In this document: one piece after another, positions 1-8,172 of the stretch
Layout of the letters: every line of letters starts with the position of its first letter
Position numbering within the stretch: position 1 is the first letter of the stretch
NCBI GenBank assembly: GCA_019117105.1
Contig: DXAH01000076.1
Span: 1 to 24,141 of the forward strand
From: Duodenibacillus intestinigallinarum
GTDB taxonomy: Bacteria; Pseudomonadota; Gammaproteobacteria; Burkholderiales; Burkholderiaceae_F
Direction of reading: 5' to 3'
Length of the DNA: 24,141 bases
Notes under the pieces: model-generated
The model's database searches: none
The model's input: the letters and a program-made list of their open reading frames with translations, nothing else
What the model was told of the DNA's origin: nothing
Program-made: the position numbers and the translations under genes

Positions 1-1
1 A

Positions 2-685
<684 letters not shown>

Positions 686-707
686 AACAAAAGGAACGGG
701 CGGCGTA

Positions 708-772
708 CGGGAACGCGCTGCCTGCGTTCCAAAATACCGCGCACAATCCTCGATGTGCGCATCCGGTTCCCG
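708..772 (+). other. Tandem stem-loops in the leuB-asd spacer
   Basis: Two perfect inverted repeats follow each other. Stem 1 is GGAACGC (710-716) with GCGTTCC (724-730) and a 7-nt loop. Stem 2 is GCGCACA (739-745) with TGTGCGC (754-760) and an 8-nt loop. In addition CGGGAAC (708-714) is complementary to GTTCCCG (766-772), so stem 1 competes with a longer-range pairing that would enclose stem 2. Neither hairpin is followed by a T run, so they are not classical terminators. A role in mRNA processing or in control of asd is inference. Confidence 0.5.
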
Positions 773-805
773 ACAACGGCACTGAAACGATAGGGAGACA
801 TTGCC

Positions 806-1939
806 ATGATTTTAGGTATGGTGGGCTGGCGCGGCATGGTGGGCAGTGTGCTCATGGGCCGTATGCTGGAAGAAAACGATTTTGCGCATGTGGAAAAGAC
901 CATTTTCTTTTCTACGTCGGCGGCAGGCGCCAAGGCGCCCAATGTCAAAGGCGCAGCCGAAGACTTGCAGGATGCCAAGGATGTGGCGGCGCTTTCGCAG
1001 TGCGATGTGATCATTTCGTGTCAGGGTGGGGACTACACCAAAGAAGTGCACCCGAAATTGCGCGAGTCCGGTTGGGATGGCTACTGGATTGATGCGGCTT
1101 CCACGCTGCGCATGCAGGATAACGCCGTCATCGTGCTTGATCCCGTCAATCGCCCGGTGATCGATAAGAGTCTGGCCGCTGGCATCAAGGACTATATCGG
1201 CGGCAACTGCACCGTTTCGCTCATGCTGATGGCTCTGGACGGTCTGATTAAGGCCGATCTCGTCGAATGGGTGAGCTCCATGACTTATCAGGCCGCATCA
1301 GGTGCCGGCGCACAAAATATGCGCGAGCTGCTCTCTCAGATGGGATATCTTGCCAACAGCGTTCGTGAAGAGCTTGCCGATCCGCGTTCTGCCATTCTCG
1401 ACATTGACCGCAAGGTGACGCAGACTTTTTCCGCCGCCGATTTCCCGAAGACGGCTTTCGGCGCTCCGCTTGCGGGCTCCCTGATTCCCTGGATCGACAA
1501 GGATCTGGGTAACGGACAGTCCCGTGAAGAATGGAAGGGCGGATCCGAAGCCAACAAGATTCTCGGTCTGCCTGCTCACGGTGAACCCGGTTCGCTCATT
1601 GTCGAAGGACTGTGCGTGCGCGTGGGCGCCATGCGCTGCCACAGCCAGGCTCTGACGGTTAAGCTCAAGAAGGACGTTTCTGTTGAAGAGATCGAAAACC
1701 TTCTCGACAATGCCAACGAATGGGCTTATGTGGTTCCCAACCGTAAGGAGGAGTCCATTGAGGAACTGTCTCCGGCCAAGATTTCCGGTACGCGCCGTAT
1801 TCCGATCGGTCGTATTCGCAAGCTTGCCATGGGACCGGAATATATCAGCGCCTTTACGGTCGGCGACCAGTTGCTCTGGGGCGCCGCCGAACCGTTGCGC
1901 CGTATGCTTCGCATCCTGTGCGAGTACAAGGCGGCTTAA
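806..1939 (+). CDS. asd: Aspartate-semialdehyde dehydrogenase
   Basis: Asd reduces L-aspartyl-4-phosphate with NADPH to aspartate semialdehyde, the branch point to lysine/diaminopimelate, threonine and methionine, in the cytoplasm. The 377-aa product is close to the E. coli enzyme (367 aa). It has the N-terminal dinucleotide-binding loop VGWRGMVGSVL (residues 6-16), the catalytic cysteine C135 in GGNCTVS and the catalytic histidine H279 in RVGAMRCHSQ. These mark it as the Gram-negative type rather than the shorter archaeal/Gram-positive type. The ATG is preceded by AGGGAG (792-797) at a spacing of 8 nt, which supports the start. It follows leuB in the same direction and ends in a strong terminator at 1963-2008, so it is probably the last gene of the transcript. 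No lysine riboswitch is recognisable upstream. Confidence 0.97.
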   Translation: MILGMVGWRGMVGSVLMGRMLEENDFAHVEKTIFFSTSAAGAKAPNVKGAAEDLQDAKDVAALSQCDVIISCQGGDYTKEVHPKLRESGWDGYWIDAASTLRMQDNAVIVLDPVNRPVIDKSLAAGIKDYIGGNCTVSLMLMALDGLIKADLVEWVSSMTYQAASGAGAQNMRELLSQMGYLANSVREELADPRSAILDIDRKVTQTFSAADFPKTAFGAPLAGSLIPWIDKDLGNGQSREEWKGGSEANKILGLPAHGEPGSLIVEGLCVRVGAMRCHSQALTVKLKKDVSVEEIENLLDNANEWAYVVPNRKEESIEELSPAKISGTRRIPIGRIRKLAMGPEYISAFTVGDQLLWGAAEPLRRMLRILCEYKAA

Positions 1940-1962
1940 CGATCAATCACTTCGCTGATACC

Positions 1963-2008
1963 GCGGCTCTTCGCCTCGCAAATGCGAGACAATGAAGGGC
2001 CGCTTTTT
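1963..2008 (+). terminator. Rho-independent terminator of asd
   Basis: GCGGCTCTTC (1963-1972) pairs with GAAGGGCCGC (1994-2003) in a 10-bp stem with one G-T wobble. A second, inner hairpin CTCGC-AAAT-GCGAG (1975-1988) sits inside the loop. A run of five T (2004-2008) follows immediately. It lies 24 bp after the asd stop codon. Confidence 0.85.
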
Positions 2009-2126
2009 CTTGCTGGGAGCAAGGCAAAGCGCATCAGTCCGTTGGAGGCTACTGACGCGCTTATTCACGAGAGTTGGAACCGAAAGGATTCGCCGGTTAC
2101 TTTTCGAACCGCCGAAGAAGGCGCCG

Positions 2127-2155
2127 AAAAAAAACAGCGCGATGTTCTCGCGCTG
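2127..2155 (-). terminator. Rho-independent terminator of the darP-mogA/esterase operon
   Basis: On the minus strand an 8-bp perfect stem, CAGCGCGA with TCGCGCTG (2148-2155 and 2135-2142), closes a 5-nt loop and is followed by eight T residues (2134-2127). It starts 11 bp downstream of the stop codon of the fusion gene. The 226-bp spacer between asd and the fusion gene otherwise holds only the asd terminator and nothing I recognise. Confidence 0.88.
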
Positions 2156-2165
2156 TCGAAGCCGG

Positions 2166-3782
2166 TTAACGTTGCAGAGCCGTGCTCATAAACTGAGCGA
2201 CGTTCATTAGTTCGTCCGGGCAGATTTCGTGATCGATGTTGTATTCACGCCAGATGAGGGTGTCGAGCGTGTTTTCGAGCAGGTCGGCACCGTGTTCTGC
2301 AAGCACCGACGGAATCACGCTGTCAAAGGCACCGTGGGCCATGAAGACAGGTGTACCGCGACCGGCCGGCGTGATGTCCTTTTCGAGCAGATCGGCGGCA
2401 GGAAAGTAGCCTGAAAGCGCGATGCAGCCCGCAAGCGTACGGACTTGGCGCACGGAGCTGTAAAGCGACATGGCTGCCCCCATCGAAAACCCGCCCAGGA
2501 AGATGCGTTCGGCACGAAGGCCACTCGTGACGATTTCATTGATGATCTGCGAGATGCGCTGGTGCATCTTTGCCAGTCCCTGTCGATCCTCGTTTTGAGA
2601 GCCGAAGTCATTTGAGAGCAGGTCGTACCATGCGCGCGTCTTGTAGCCCGGACGCACCGTCAGTTCGCGTTCCGGGGCGTTGGGGAAGATGAAACGGGCG
2701 GCAGGAGCGCCGAATTCTCTCAATTGTTGCGGCAGGGTGAGGAAATCCTGAGCGTCGGCACCGAGCCCGTGCAGCCAGATGACGGTGCATTCGGGCGTGG
2801 AGCCGTCTTCGGGATCGCGCACGATGACTTCGAGTGGTTCAGGCGCGGTGCGGGTGCGGGTGGCAAAGAGGGGAATGCCGTGCTGCACCGACCGGCGGGC
2901 GATCATTTCGGGGCTCATCGCGGGTTTGGCGTTGGTATCCGTTGAGTGCGGACGAAGAACCTTTTGCACGCGGGGTTGCTGGACTTGTTGCGGCTGCTGC
3001 TGAGGTTGAGCAAACGCAGCGGCAAAACTGGCGGCGTTGTTCGGATTGGCATGCGTTTCGGGCGTGACAATGCGCGTGGGTGCCTGTCGCAGAATGCGCT
3101 GCGCGGGCTGAGCCTGTTCCTGCGAGGGGGCCGAAGCCGGTTCCTGCGGTGTGGCAGGCTGTTCGGATACGTGTTTGCGCACGGCGTTTTTAGGACGGAA
3201 CGCGGCGATGATTTCAGGGTTGGTTTCGATGTACGGACCGCCGATCAGGTCGATGCAGTAGGGGATGGAGGCAAAAATACCGGCATCGATTACTTCGCCG
3301 TCGTCGCTTCGAAAGCCGCCGAGCGTCTCCGAGATGGACTTGGGACGACCAGGAAGATTTACGATCAGCGCAGCGTGCGTGGGCGTTTCGCGCAACACGG
3401 CCACCTGACGCGACAAAATGGCGGTTGGCACAAAATTGAGCGAAATGCGGCGCATCTGTTCGGCAAAACCGGGAAGTTCGCGGGTGCCCACGGCAAGCGT
3501 GGCTTCCGGCGTTACGTCTCGGCGGGACGGACCTGTGCCGCCAGTGGTAAAGACCAGATCGCAACCGACGCGGTCGACGAGCTCGCGGATGGTTTCTTCA
3601 ATCATGTAGCGATCGTCGGCGATCAGACGGGTATGAAACTGCACCGGCGTGATGATGGCATCGTGAAGCCAGGCTTCGAGCGCGGGAATGCCTTCATCGA
3701 CGTACTCGCCGCGGCTAGCGCGGTCCGAGATGGAAATCAGACCGCAGATCAGTTCATTTTCCGAATTGCGTTGTGCCAACAT
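2166..3782 (-). CDS. mogA: Fusion protein: molybdopterin adenylyltransferase (MogA) plus carboxylesterase/phospholipase-type hydrolase
   Basis: This 538-aa protein has three parts. Residues about 8-207 are a complete MogA (E. coli MogA is 195 aa): SISDRAS (17-23), TTGGTGPSRRDVTPEAT (79-95), VNLPGRPKSI, and the C-terminal AAFRPKNA. MogA activates molybdopterin by adenylation before molybdate insertion. Residues about 208-300 form a Pro/Gln/Ala-rich linker. Residues about 301-538 are an alpha/beta hydrolase of the EstB-like phospholipase/carboxylesterase family, with WLHGLGADAQDF for the oxyanion region, nucleophile S433 in GFSMG, D487 in GAFDS and H518 in DHE. All catalytic residues are present, so both halves look functional. 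GAGGAA upstream of the ATG serves as ribosome-binding site. It follows darP by 67 bp and has its own terminator. I know MogA and EstB-type esterases as separate proteins; the joint role is unknown. Confidence 0.93.
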   Translation of the reverse strand: MLAQRNSENELICGLISISDRASRGEYVDEGIPALEAWLHDAIITPVQFHTRLIADDRYMIEETIRELVDRVGCDLVFTTGGTGPSRRDVTPEATLAVGTRELPGFAEQMRRISLNFVPTAILSRQVAVLRETPTHAALIVNLPGRPKSISETLGGFRSDDGEVIDAGIFASIPYCIDLIGGPYIETNPEIIAAFRPKNAVRKHVSEQPATPQEPASAPSQEQAQPAQRILRQAPTRIVTPETHANPNNAASFAAAFAQPQQQPQQVQQPRVQKVLRPHSTDTNAKPAMSPEMIARRSVQHGIPLFATRTRTAPEPLEVIVRDPEDGSTPECTVIWLHGLGADAQDFLTLPQQLREFGAPAARFIFPNAPERELTVRPGYKTRAWYDLLSNDFGSQNEDRQGLAKMHQRISQIINEIVTSGLRAERIFLGGFSMGAAMSLYSSVRQVRTLAGCIALSGYFPAADLLEKDITPAGRGTPVFMAHGAFDSVIPSVLAEHGADLLENTLDTLIWREYNIDHEICPDELMNVAQFMSTALQR

Positions 3783-3849
3783 GTAAATCGTTCCTCAAAA
3801 CAGGTCGTGCAAAAGGAGGACAGGAGAAAGGCCTGAGAGTCGCGTGAGA

Positions 3850-4413
3850 TTATGCGACTTCTTCGTCGTCTGCCTTTTCGAGCGTCAGAGCCGGGAGTTC
3901 GGCCGCATGCAGGAAGCGATAGAGTTCGCGGAAATACTTAGGCGGCTTGGCAGCTTCCTTTTCTTTGCGTGCCAGACGAATCAGAGTGCGCAGCTGCTGA
4001 ACGTCGACTTCCGGGTGCGAAGAGACGTATTCGGTTAGTTTGTCGTTGTCGGAAAGAAGCGCATCGCGCAGTTTTTCAGCGCGCTGGTGAGCGGCAGCGG
4101 CGGCACGACTTGCGCCTGTGGCGCGGTCAATGGCCTCGCGCACGGCATCGTAATCGAGGCGACGCATCAGTTTGCCGATCAGCTGCATTTGACGGCGCAG
4201 GGCACCGAAGGACTTTAGGCGACGGTATTCCAAAATCGCGTCGCGGATGTCTTCGGGCAGACCGGTGACGCGCTCAAAGGCGTCGGGAGCGAGCTTGGCG
4301 AGTTCGCCGCCAAGTTTCTGCAATGCTTCGGCTTCTCGTTTCTTTTGCGATTTGGACGGGCCTTCGTAGATGTCGTCGGATTCCTCGTCCTGCAGACGGT
4401 CGTCAATGTTCAT
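3850..4413 (-). CDS. darP: Ribosome-associated protein DarP (YjgA, DUF615)
   Basis: This 187-aa highly charged protein has the YjgA/DUF615 pattern: an acidic N-terminus, then GPSKSQKKREAEALQKLG (residues about 18-35), the helical core LPEDIRDAILEYRRLKSFGALRRQMQLIGKLMR split over about 52-90, and a C-terminal region with RLARKEKEAAKPPKYFRELYRFL. In E. coli DarP binds late 50S precursors and promotes assembly of the peptidyl-transferase centre. It is cytoplasmic, with no signal peptide or membrane segment. Only a weak ribosome-binding site is seen before the ATG; a TACAAT-like -10 lies at 4490-4485 on the minus strand. It precedes the mogA fusion by 67 bp in the same direction, and as I recall yjgA-mog neighbourhood is frequent in betaproteobacteria. 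The 280-bp spacer to divergent htpX shows short A/T-rich inverted repeats near 4584-4606 but no convincing promoter pair. Confidence 0.93.
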   Translation of the reverse strand: MNIDDRLQDEESDDIYEGPSKSQKKREAEALQKLGGELAKLAPDAFERVTGLPEDIRDAILEYRRLKSFGALRRQMQLIGKLMRRLDYDAVREAIDRATGASRAAAAAHQRAEKLRDALLSDNDKLTEYVSSHPEVDVQQLRTLIRLARKEKEAAKPPKYFRELYRFLHAAELPALTLEKADDEEVA

Positions 4414-4693
4414 GTGTAAAAAAAGCTAGTTCAGAAGAAAAACGCGGCTGCTTCGGGCGCTGCGCTTTTGTCAAAATCTCGAGGATTGTACCGCAAGGCC
4501 TCAGATGCTCGGACAGACTTTCCAAGCTAATGGTAACTACTACCGCGTCAAAAACAATTTGTTAATAAAAACAGCATTTGCAAGCGAAGGAAATTCGCAT
4601 TCCTTATTACACTTTCGGGGCAAGTAAAGCCGCGACAACCTTCGTTGTCCGTGTGAACAATACGTCAAAATTCAAGGTCAACTAAGAAAGCAT

Positions 4694-5581
4694 ATGAAGC
4701 GAATTGCGCTTTTGATTCTCACGAACATCGCCGTGGTGGTGATGCTCGGCATCGTTCTTACCGTCGTGAGCATGCTCACGGGCATCAATTTCGGTCAAAT
4801 GGCCGGAAAGAGTCTGAATGTGGGCGCACTTTTTGTGTTCGCCCTGGTGGTGGGCTTTGCTGGTTCGATCATTTCGCTTTTCATGAGCAAGTCCATGGCC
4901 AAGATGACCATGGGAGTGCAGCTGATCAATACGGATAATCCTTCTCCCGGTCTGGAACAGTGGCTCGTCGGTGTGGTTCGCTCTCAGGCCGACAAACTTG
5001 GTCTGCAGATGCCTGAAGTCGGCATCTACGAAGGTGAACCCAACGCTTTTGCGACGGGCGCCTCCAAGAACAGTTCTCTGGTGGCTGTCTCCACCGGGCT
5101 TCTGAGCATGATGAATCAGAAGGAAGTGGAAGCCGTTCTGGCCCACGAAATGAGCCACGTTGCCAATGGTGACATGGTCACCATGACATTGGTTCAGGGT
5201 GTGACCAATACGTTTGTGGTCTTCCTGTCCCGCCTGATTGGCTGGGTTGTTGACCGTCAGATTCTGCGCAACGAAGACGACGCCCCCGGCATCGGCTACT
5301 ACGTGACGAGCATCGTGCTCGACATTGCCTTCGGTCTGCTGGCCGGCATCATCGTGGCTGCTTTCAGCCGCTACCGTGAATTCCGTGCCGATGCTGGCGC
5401 TGCTCAGGTGATGAACAGCCCCGAACCCATGATCAGCGCTCTGCAGCGACTGGGCACCATGCAGCCTGCAGAACTGCCTGCAGCCGTCAAGGGCTTCGGT
5501 ATCTCGGGCGGCATCGGCAGCCTCTTTGCCTCGCATCCTTCCATCGAGGATCGCATCGCAGCTCTGCGCAACGGCCGCTGA
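4694..5581 (+). CDS. htpX: Membrane-bound zinc metalloprotease HtpX
   Basis: HtpX is an M48-family inner-membrane endopeptidase that cuts damaged or misassembled membrane proteins together with FtsH. The 295-aa product matches the E. coli length (293). Two N-terminal hydrophobic segments (residues about 4-28 and 43-64) are followed by the zinc-binding HEMSH (151-155), two further hydrophobic stretches (about 165-187 and 203-224), and EFRAD (229-233), whose glutamate is the third zinc ligand. The ATG at 4694 starts directly with the conserved MKRIALLILTN. It stands alone between a divergent darP operon and a terminator at 5625-5660. I looked for a heat-shock (sigma-32) promoter and saw no good match. 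Confidence 0.96.
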   Translation: MKRIALLILTNIAVVVMLGIVLTVVSMLTGINFGQMAGKSLNVGALFVFALVVGFAGSIISLFMSKSMAKMTMGVQLINTDNPSPGLEQWLVGVVRSQADKLGLQMPEVGIYEGEPNAFATGASKNSSLVAVSTGLLSMMNQKEVEAVLAHEMSHVANGDMVTMTLVQGVTNTFVVFLSRLIGWVVDRQILRNEDDAPGIGYYVTSIVLDIAFGLLAGIIVAAFSRYREFRADAGAAQVMNSPEPMISALQRLGTMQPAELPAAVKGFGISGGIGSLFASHPSIEDRIAALRNGR

Positions 5582-5624
5582 TATCTTTCATCAAGCAGTT
5601 CGCTGCGGCGGACCGTTGAACAGC

Positions 5625-5660
5625 AAAAGGCGTCTTGGATTGTCCCCGGACGCCTTTTTT
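5625..5660 (+). terminator. Rho-independent terminator of htpX
   Basis: GGCGTC (5629-5634) pairs with GACGCC (5649-5654), extended by AAAA (5625-5628) against the first T residues of a six-T run (5655-5660); the loop is 14 nt. It lies 43 bp past the htpX stop. The A run on the 5' side could give weak activity on the other strand, but no minus-strand gene needs it. Confidence 0.85.
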
Positions 5661-5824
5661 GCGTCCCCAAAAAACGAAGCTGCTATCGCCGATCTGCCAA
5701 CCTGCCGGCATCTCTCAGCAGACGGTTAGATTGCGGACGGCTGTGATGGTTTGCAGAATATTCCGACTGTGATTGCCGCAAAACAGGCATGGAAGCGAGT
5801 TAAATCCCTCAGCTGACCGTGTAT

Positions 5825-5852
5825 CCTTTGGGCGGGAAAAATACCCAAGGAG
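5825..5852 (+). promoter_or_regulatory. Potential hairpin that covers the lysP ribosome-binding site
   Basis: CCTTTGGG (5825-5832) can pair with CCCAAGG (5844-5850), with T5829 bulged and an 11-nt loop. The 3' arm contains most of the Shine-Dalgarno AAGGAG (5847-5852), which sits 9 nt before the lysP ATG. Folding would hide the ribosome-binding site. The rest of the spacer after the htpX terminator (5661-5824) shows no riboswitch I recognise and no clear promoter. Confidence 0.4.
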
Positions 5853-5861
5853 TTTCCGTTC

Positions 5862-7346
5862 ATGCAGTCGAGCCGCCAAGCACACACTCAAACCGGATTA
5901 AAGCGAACGCTTTCGATTCGGCACCTCGTCATGCTTTCGCTCGGCGGTTCCATCGGAACGGGACTTTTTCTGGCCTCCGGCGCCCCCGTGTCTCAGGCCG
6001 GTCCCTCCGGAGCACTGCTCGCTTATGCTCTGATCGGCGTGATGGTCTACTTCCTGATGACTGCCTTGGCGGAACTATCGGCTTTTGAGCCGGTTTCGGG
6101 TTCCTTTGCTGTTTACGGAGAAAAGTACGTCGACAAGGGCTTCGGTCTGGCGATGGGCATCAACTACAGCTACAACTGGGCGATCGCAGTGGCTGTGGAT
6201 CTGGTGGCCGCGCAGATCATCATGCAGTACTGGTTTGCCGATGTCCCCGGATGGATCTGGAGCGCTTTGTTTCTGGGCGTGATGTTCTGCATCAACTTCT
6301 TCTCTGCCAAAAGCTTCGGCGAGGCGGAGTTTTGGTTTGCTTCTGTAAAGGTTTGCGCCGTCATCGCCTTCATTATCACGGGCTTTATGTTGGCTGCCGG
6401 CGTTCTGCCCGGCCATGACGCCGTGGGGCTTAAAAACTGGAACCTGAACGGCGAAGGAAGTTTTGTCGGCGGATTTGCCGCATTTCTGGGTGTGGCGATG
6501 GTAGTCGGCTATTCCTTTCAGGGTACTGAGCTCGTAGGGGTGGCCGCAGGCGAATCGAAGGATCCTGACCGAACGATTCCGGCCGCCATTCGTACGATCT
6601 TCTGGCGCATCATTCTCTTCTACGTGTTGAGCATCGTTGTGATAGGTCTGCTGATTCCGCACAACGATCCGCGTTTGCTCGAAAATGATCTTGCCGACAT
6701 CGCACTCAGTCCTTTTACGCTTGTTTTTGAAAACGCGGGCTTTCCATGGGCTGCAGCGCTGATGAACGTGGTGGTGCTCACGACGGTGCTTTCCGCAGGA
6801 AACTCCGGCATGTACGCCGCTACGCGTCTGGTGCACACGCTTGCTCAGGAAGGACGCCTACCGAGCACGTTTGCCAAGGTTTCCGCCTCCGGCGTGCCGC
6901 GCAATGCGCTCTATGCAGTAACGGCTCTTTCGGCCCTGTGTTTTCTTACGACCTTCCTGCAGACGCAGAGCGTCTACGTGTGGCTGCTCAACACCACGGG
7001 CATGGGCGGCTTCATGTGCTGGCTGGGTATCGGCTTGAGTCACTGGCGCTTTCGTCGCGGCATGCAAAAACAAGGCTACGATCTGAGTCTGCTGCCATAC
7101 CGATCGCCTGTGTTTCCGCTGGGCACGCTCTATGCATTTGCGGTGTGCTTGGTCGTAGCGCTGGGGCAAAACACCGAAGCCGTATTCAACGGTGATTGGC
7201 TCGGAGTTCTTGCCACCTACATCGGAATTCTGATCTTTGTCGGCATCTGGCTCGGCTATCGGCTTACGCATCCCGAAGATCGTTTCGTGCGTTATGAGGA
7301 CATGGAATTCTCAGCCCGATTTGCCGAATTGAAGGCTCGGCGATAG
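5862..7346 (+). CDS. lysP: Lysine-specific permease (APC superfamily)
   Basis: This is a 494-aa amino acid-polyamine-organocation permease that is strikingly similar, from memory, to E. coli LysP (about 489 aa), a proton-coupled lysine importer of the inner membrane. Matching stretches include LGGSIGTGLFLASGAPVSQAG split over residues about 27-47, LMTALAELSAF, VSGSFAVYGEKYVDKGFG, NWAIAVAVDLVAAQ, FQGTELVGVAAGESKDP, VLSAGNSGMYAATRL and LLNTTGMGGFMCWLGIGLSHWRFRRG. About twelve hydrophobic segments are visible, and the cytoplasmic N-terminus has no signal peptide. The ATG has AAGGAG at a spacing of 9 nt. Lysine transport fits by sequence; histidine, arginine or aromatic transport by a related family member is possible but less likely. 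It ends 6 bp before the convergent gene at 7353, with no terminator between them. Confidence 0.92.
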   Translation: MQSSRQAHTQTGLKRTLSIRHLVMLSLGGSIGTGLFLASGAPVSQAGPSGALLAYALIGVMVYFLMTALAELSAFEPVSGSFAVYGEKYVDKGFGLAMGINYSYNWAIAVAVDLVAAQIIMQYWFADVPGWIWSALFLGVMFCINFFSAKSFGEAEFWFASVKVCAVIAFIITGFMLAAGVLPGHDAVGLKNWNLNGEGSFVGGFAAFLGVAMVVGYSFQGTELVGVAAGESKDPDRTIPAAIRTIFWRIILFYVLSIVVIGLLIPHNDPRLLENDLADIALSPFTLVFENAGFPWAAALMNVVVLTTVLSAGNSGMYAATRLVHTLAQEGRLPSTFAKVSASGVPRNALYAVTALSALCFLTTFLQTQSVYVWLLNTTGMGGFMCWLGIGLSHWRFRRGMQKQGYDLSLLPYRSPVFPLGTLYAFAVCLVVALGQNTEAVFNGDWLGVLATYIGILIFVGIWLGYRLTHPEDRFVRYEDMEFSARFAELKARR

Positions 7347-7352
7347 AAAAAA

Positions 7353-8153
7353 TTAACGCTTGAGTTTGGGGCCCGAGACGCCGTCCTGAATCCAGACGCG
7401 GTTTTCCAGCGCTTCGAAAATTGCGGCGGCGCGTTCCTTTTGAATGTGCAGGCCGGCGGCCATCAGACGAATGGTTTTGTCGCGATCAAGGTAGAGAAAA
7501 TCAAGCGCCGACTGCATTAAGGGATCTTGTACGCTCTCGGGCTGCAAGGCGCAGGCTTCGAGCGCCTGGCGCACGCCCTGAGCCATGGCGCGCACGCATT
7601 TCTCCGTGGTGTTTTTCGATGGCTGCGGCAACGCGAGCATCTGCAGCTTCGACCACTTCTGCACGTAGGCGCCCAACCGTTCGGTGGTGATGCGTCGGCC
7701 ATGATCGAGCGGAGAGCCGCACGCGTCCGAGAGAGCCGCAAGACTCGAGGGCTGGTTGACTGCCTGCCACAGGTAGCAGGAAAGAAAGATCACAAGGCGC
7801 GGGCGTCGCTGCAGAATGACATCGCGCAGCGCAAAGACATGCTCAGCAATGCGGGGGACGGTTTGAGGACCGTGACCGGAAACGGGAACCTCGGGCCATT
7901 CGAGCGTAAAGAAACTTCGCTCGAAGGCGCCTTCGGTGCCGCGAACGCGTTTGACATCAATGCCCCACAGTTCAAACCAGTCGCCGAATCGGTTTAAAAC
8001 AGGGCCTCGATCCACGCTTTTGTCAAACAAAAAAGCCCGGCGCGCGGACGAGTATTCCTCAGGTCCGTACCCGGGCTGAGTGACCACCAGAATCCCGCCC
8101 AGGGTGTTTTCCTGGGTTCGGACGACCTCCGGGACGGGAAGACGAGTGGTCAC
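7353..8153 (-). CDS. Uncharacterised protein; possible uracil-DNA-glycosylase-like domain with a C-terminal winged helix
   Basis: I do not recognise this 266-aa gene with certainty. The start is taken as GTG at 8153, 19 bp after the valS stop; no in-frame ATG lies between valS and the body of the protein, and a longer reading would overlap valS in another frame. Residues about 17-200 resemble the UDG superfamily in outline: GGILVVTQPGYGPEEY (17-32), a mid-domain hydrophobic strand RLVIFLSCYLWQAV, and LALPQPSKN (173-181), which recalls the LPNPSG loop of Mug. Residues about 213-266 (DKTIRLMAAGLHIQKERAAA, then FEALENRVWI) resemble the winged helix of FtsK gamma (IGYNRAA and LEE.GIV). Both readings are by eye. 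No signal peptide or membrane segment is seen. Co-transcription with valS is likely. It ends 6 bp from lysP, tail to tail. Confidence 0.75.
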   Translation of the reverse strand: MTTRLPVPEVVRTQENTLGGILVVTQPGYGPEEYSSARRAFLFDKSVDRGPVLNRFGDWFELWGIDVKRVRGTEGAFERSFFTLEWPEVPVSGHGPQTVPRIAEHVFALRDVILQRRPRLVIFLSCYLWQAVNQPSSLAALSDACGSPLDHGRRITTERLGAYVQKWSKLQMLALPQPSKNTTEKCVRAMAQGVRQALEACALQPESVQDPLMQSALDFLYLDRDKTIRLMAAGLHIQKERAAAIFEALENRVWIQDGVSGPKLKR

Positions 8154-8172
8154 AGTGCGTGTCGGTCTGGCG

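Noticed and set aside
1982..2191. Small frames of 69-72 codons between asd and the MogA fusion.
   Set aside because: They start inside the asd terminator and run through the opposing terminator; composition is not protein-like.
2946..3836. Open frame of 296 codons on the + strand opposite the MogA fusion.
   Set aside because: It covers MogA motifs on the other strand and has an Arg/Gly-rich composition typical of antisense shadows.
4414..4693. Heat-shock (sigma-32) promoter for htpX.
   Set aside because: The only CTTGAA-like box reads on the minus strand and has no CCCCAT-like partner at the right distance.
4682..5536. Open frame of 284 codons on the - strand opposite htpX.
   Set aside because: His/Asn/Gln-rich translation antisense to an intact HtpX with its zinc motif; no ribosome-binding site or family match.
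5661..5861. Lysine riboswitch before lysP (also considered before asd).
   Set aside because: The conserved lysine-aptamer core and five-helix layout are not seen, and the space is barely long enough; only the small hairpin at the ribosome-binding site is supported.
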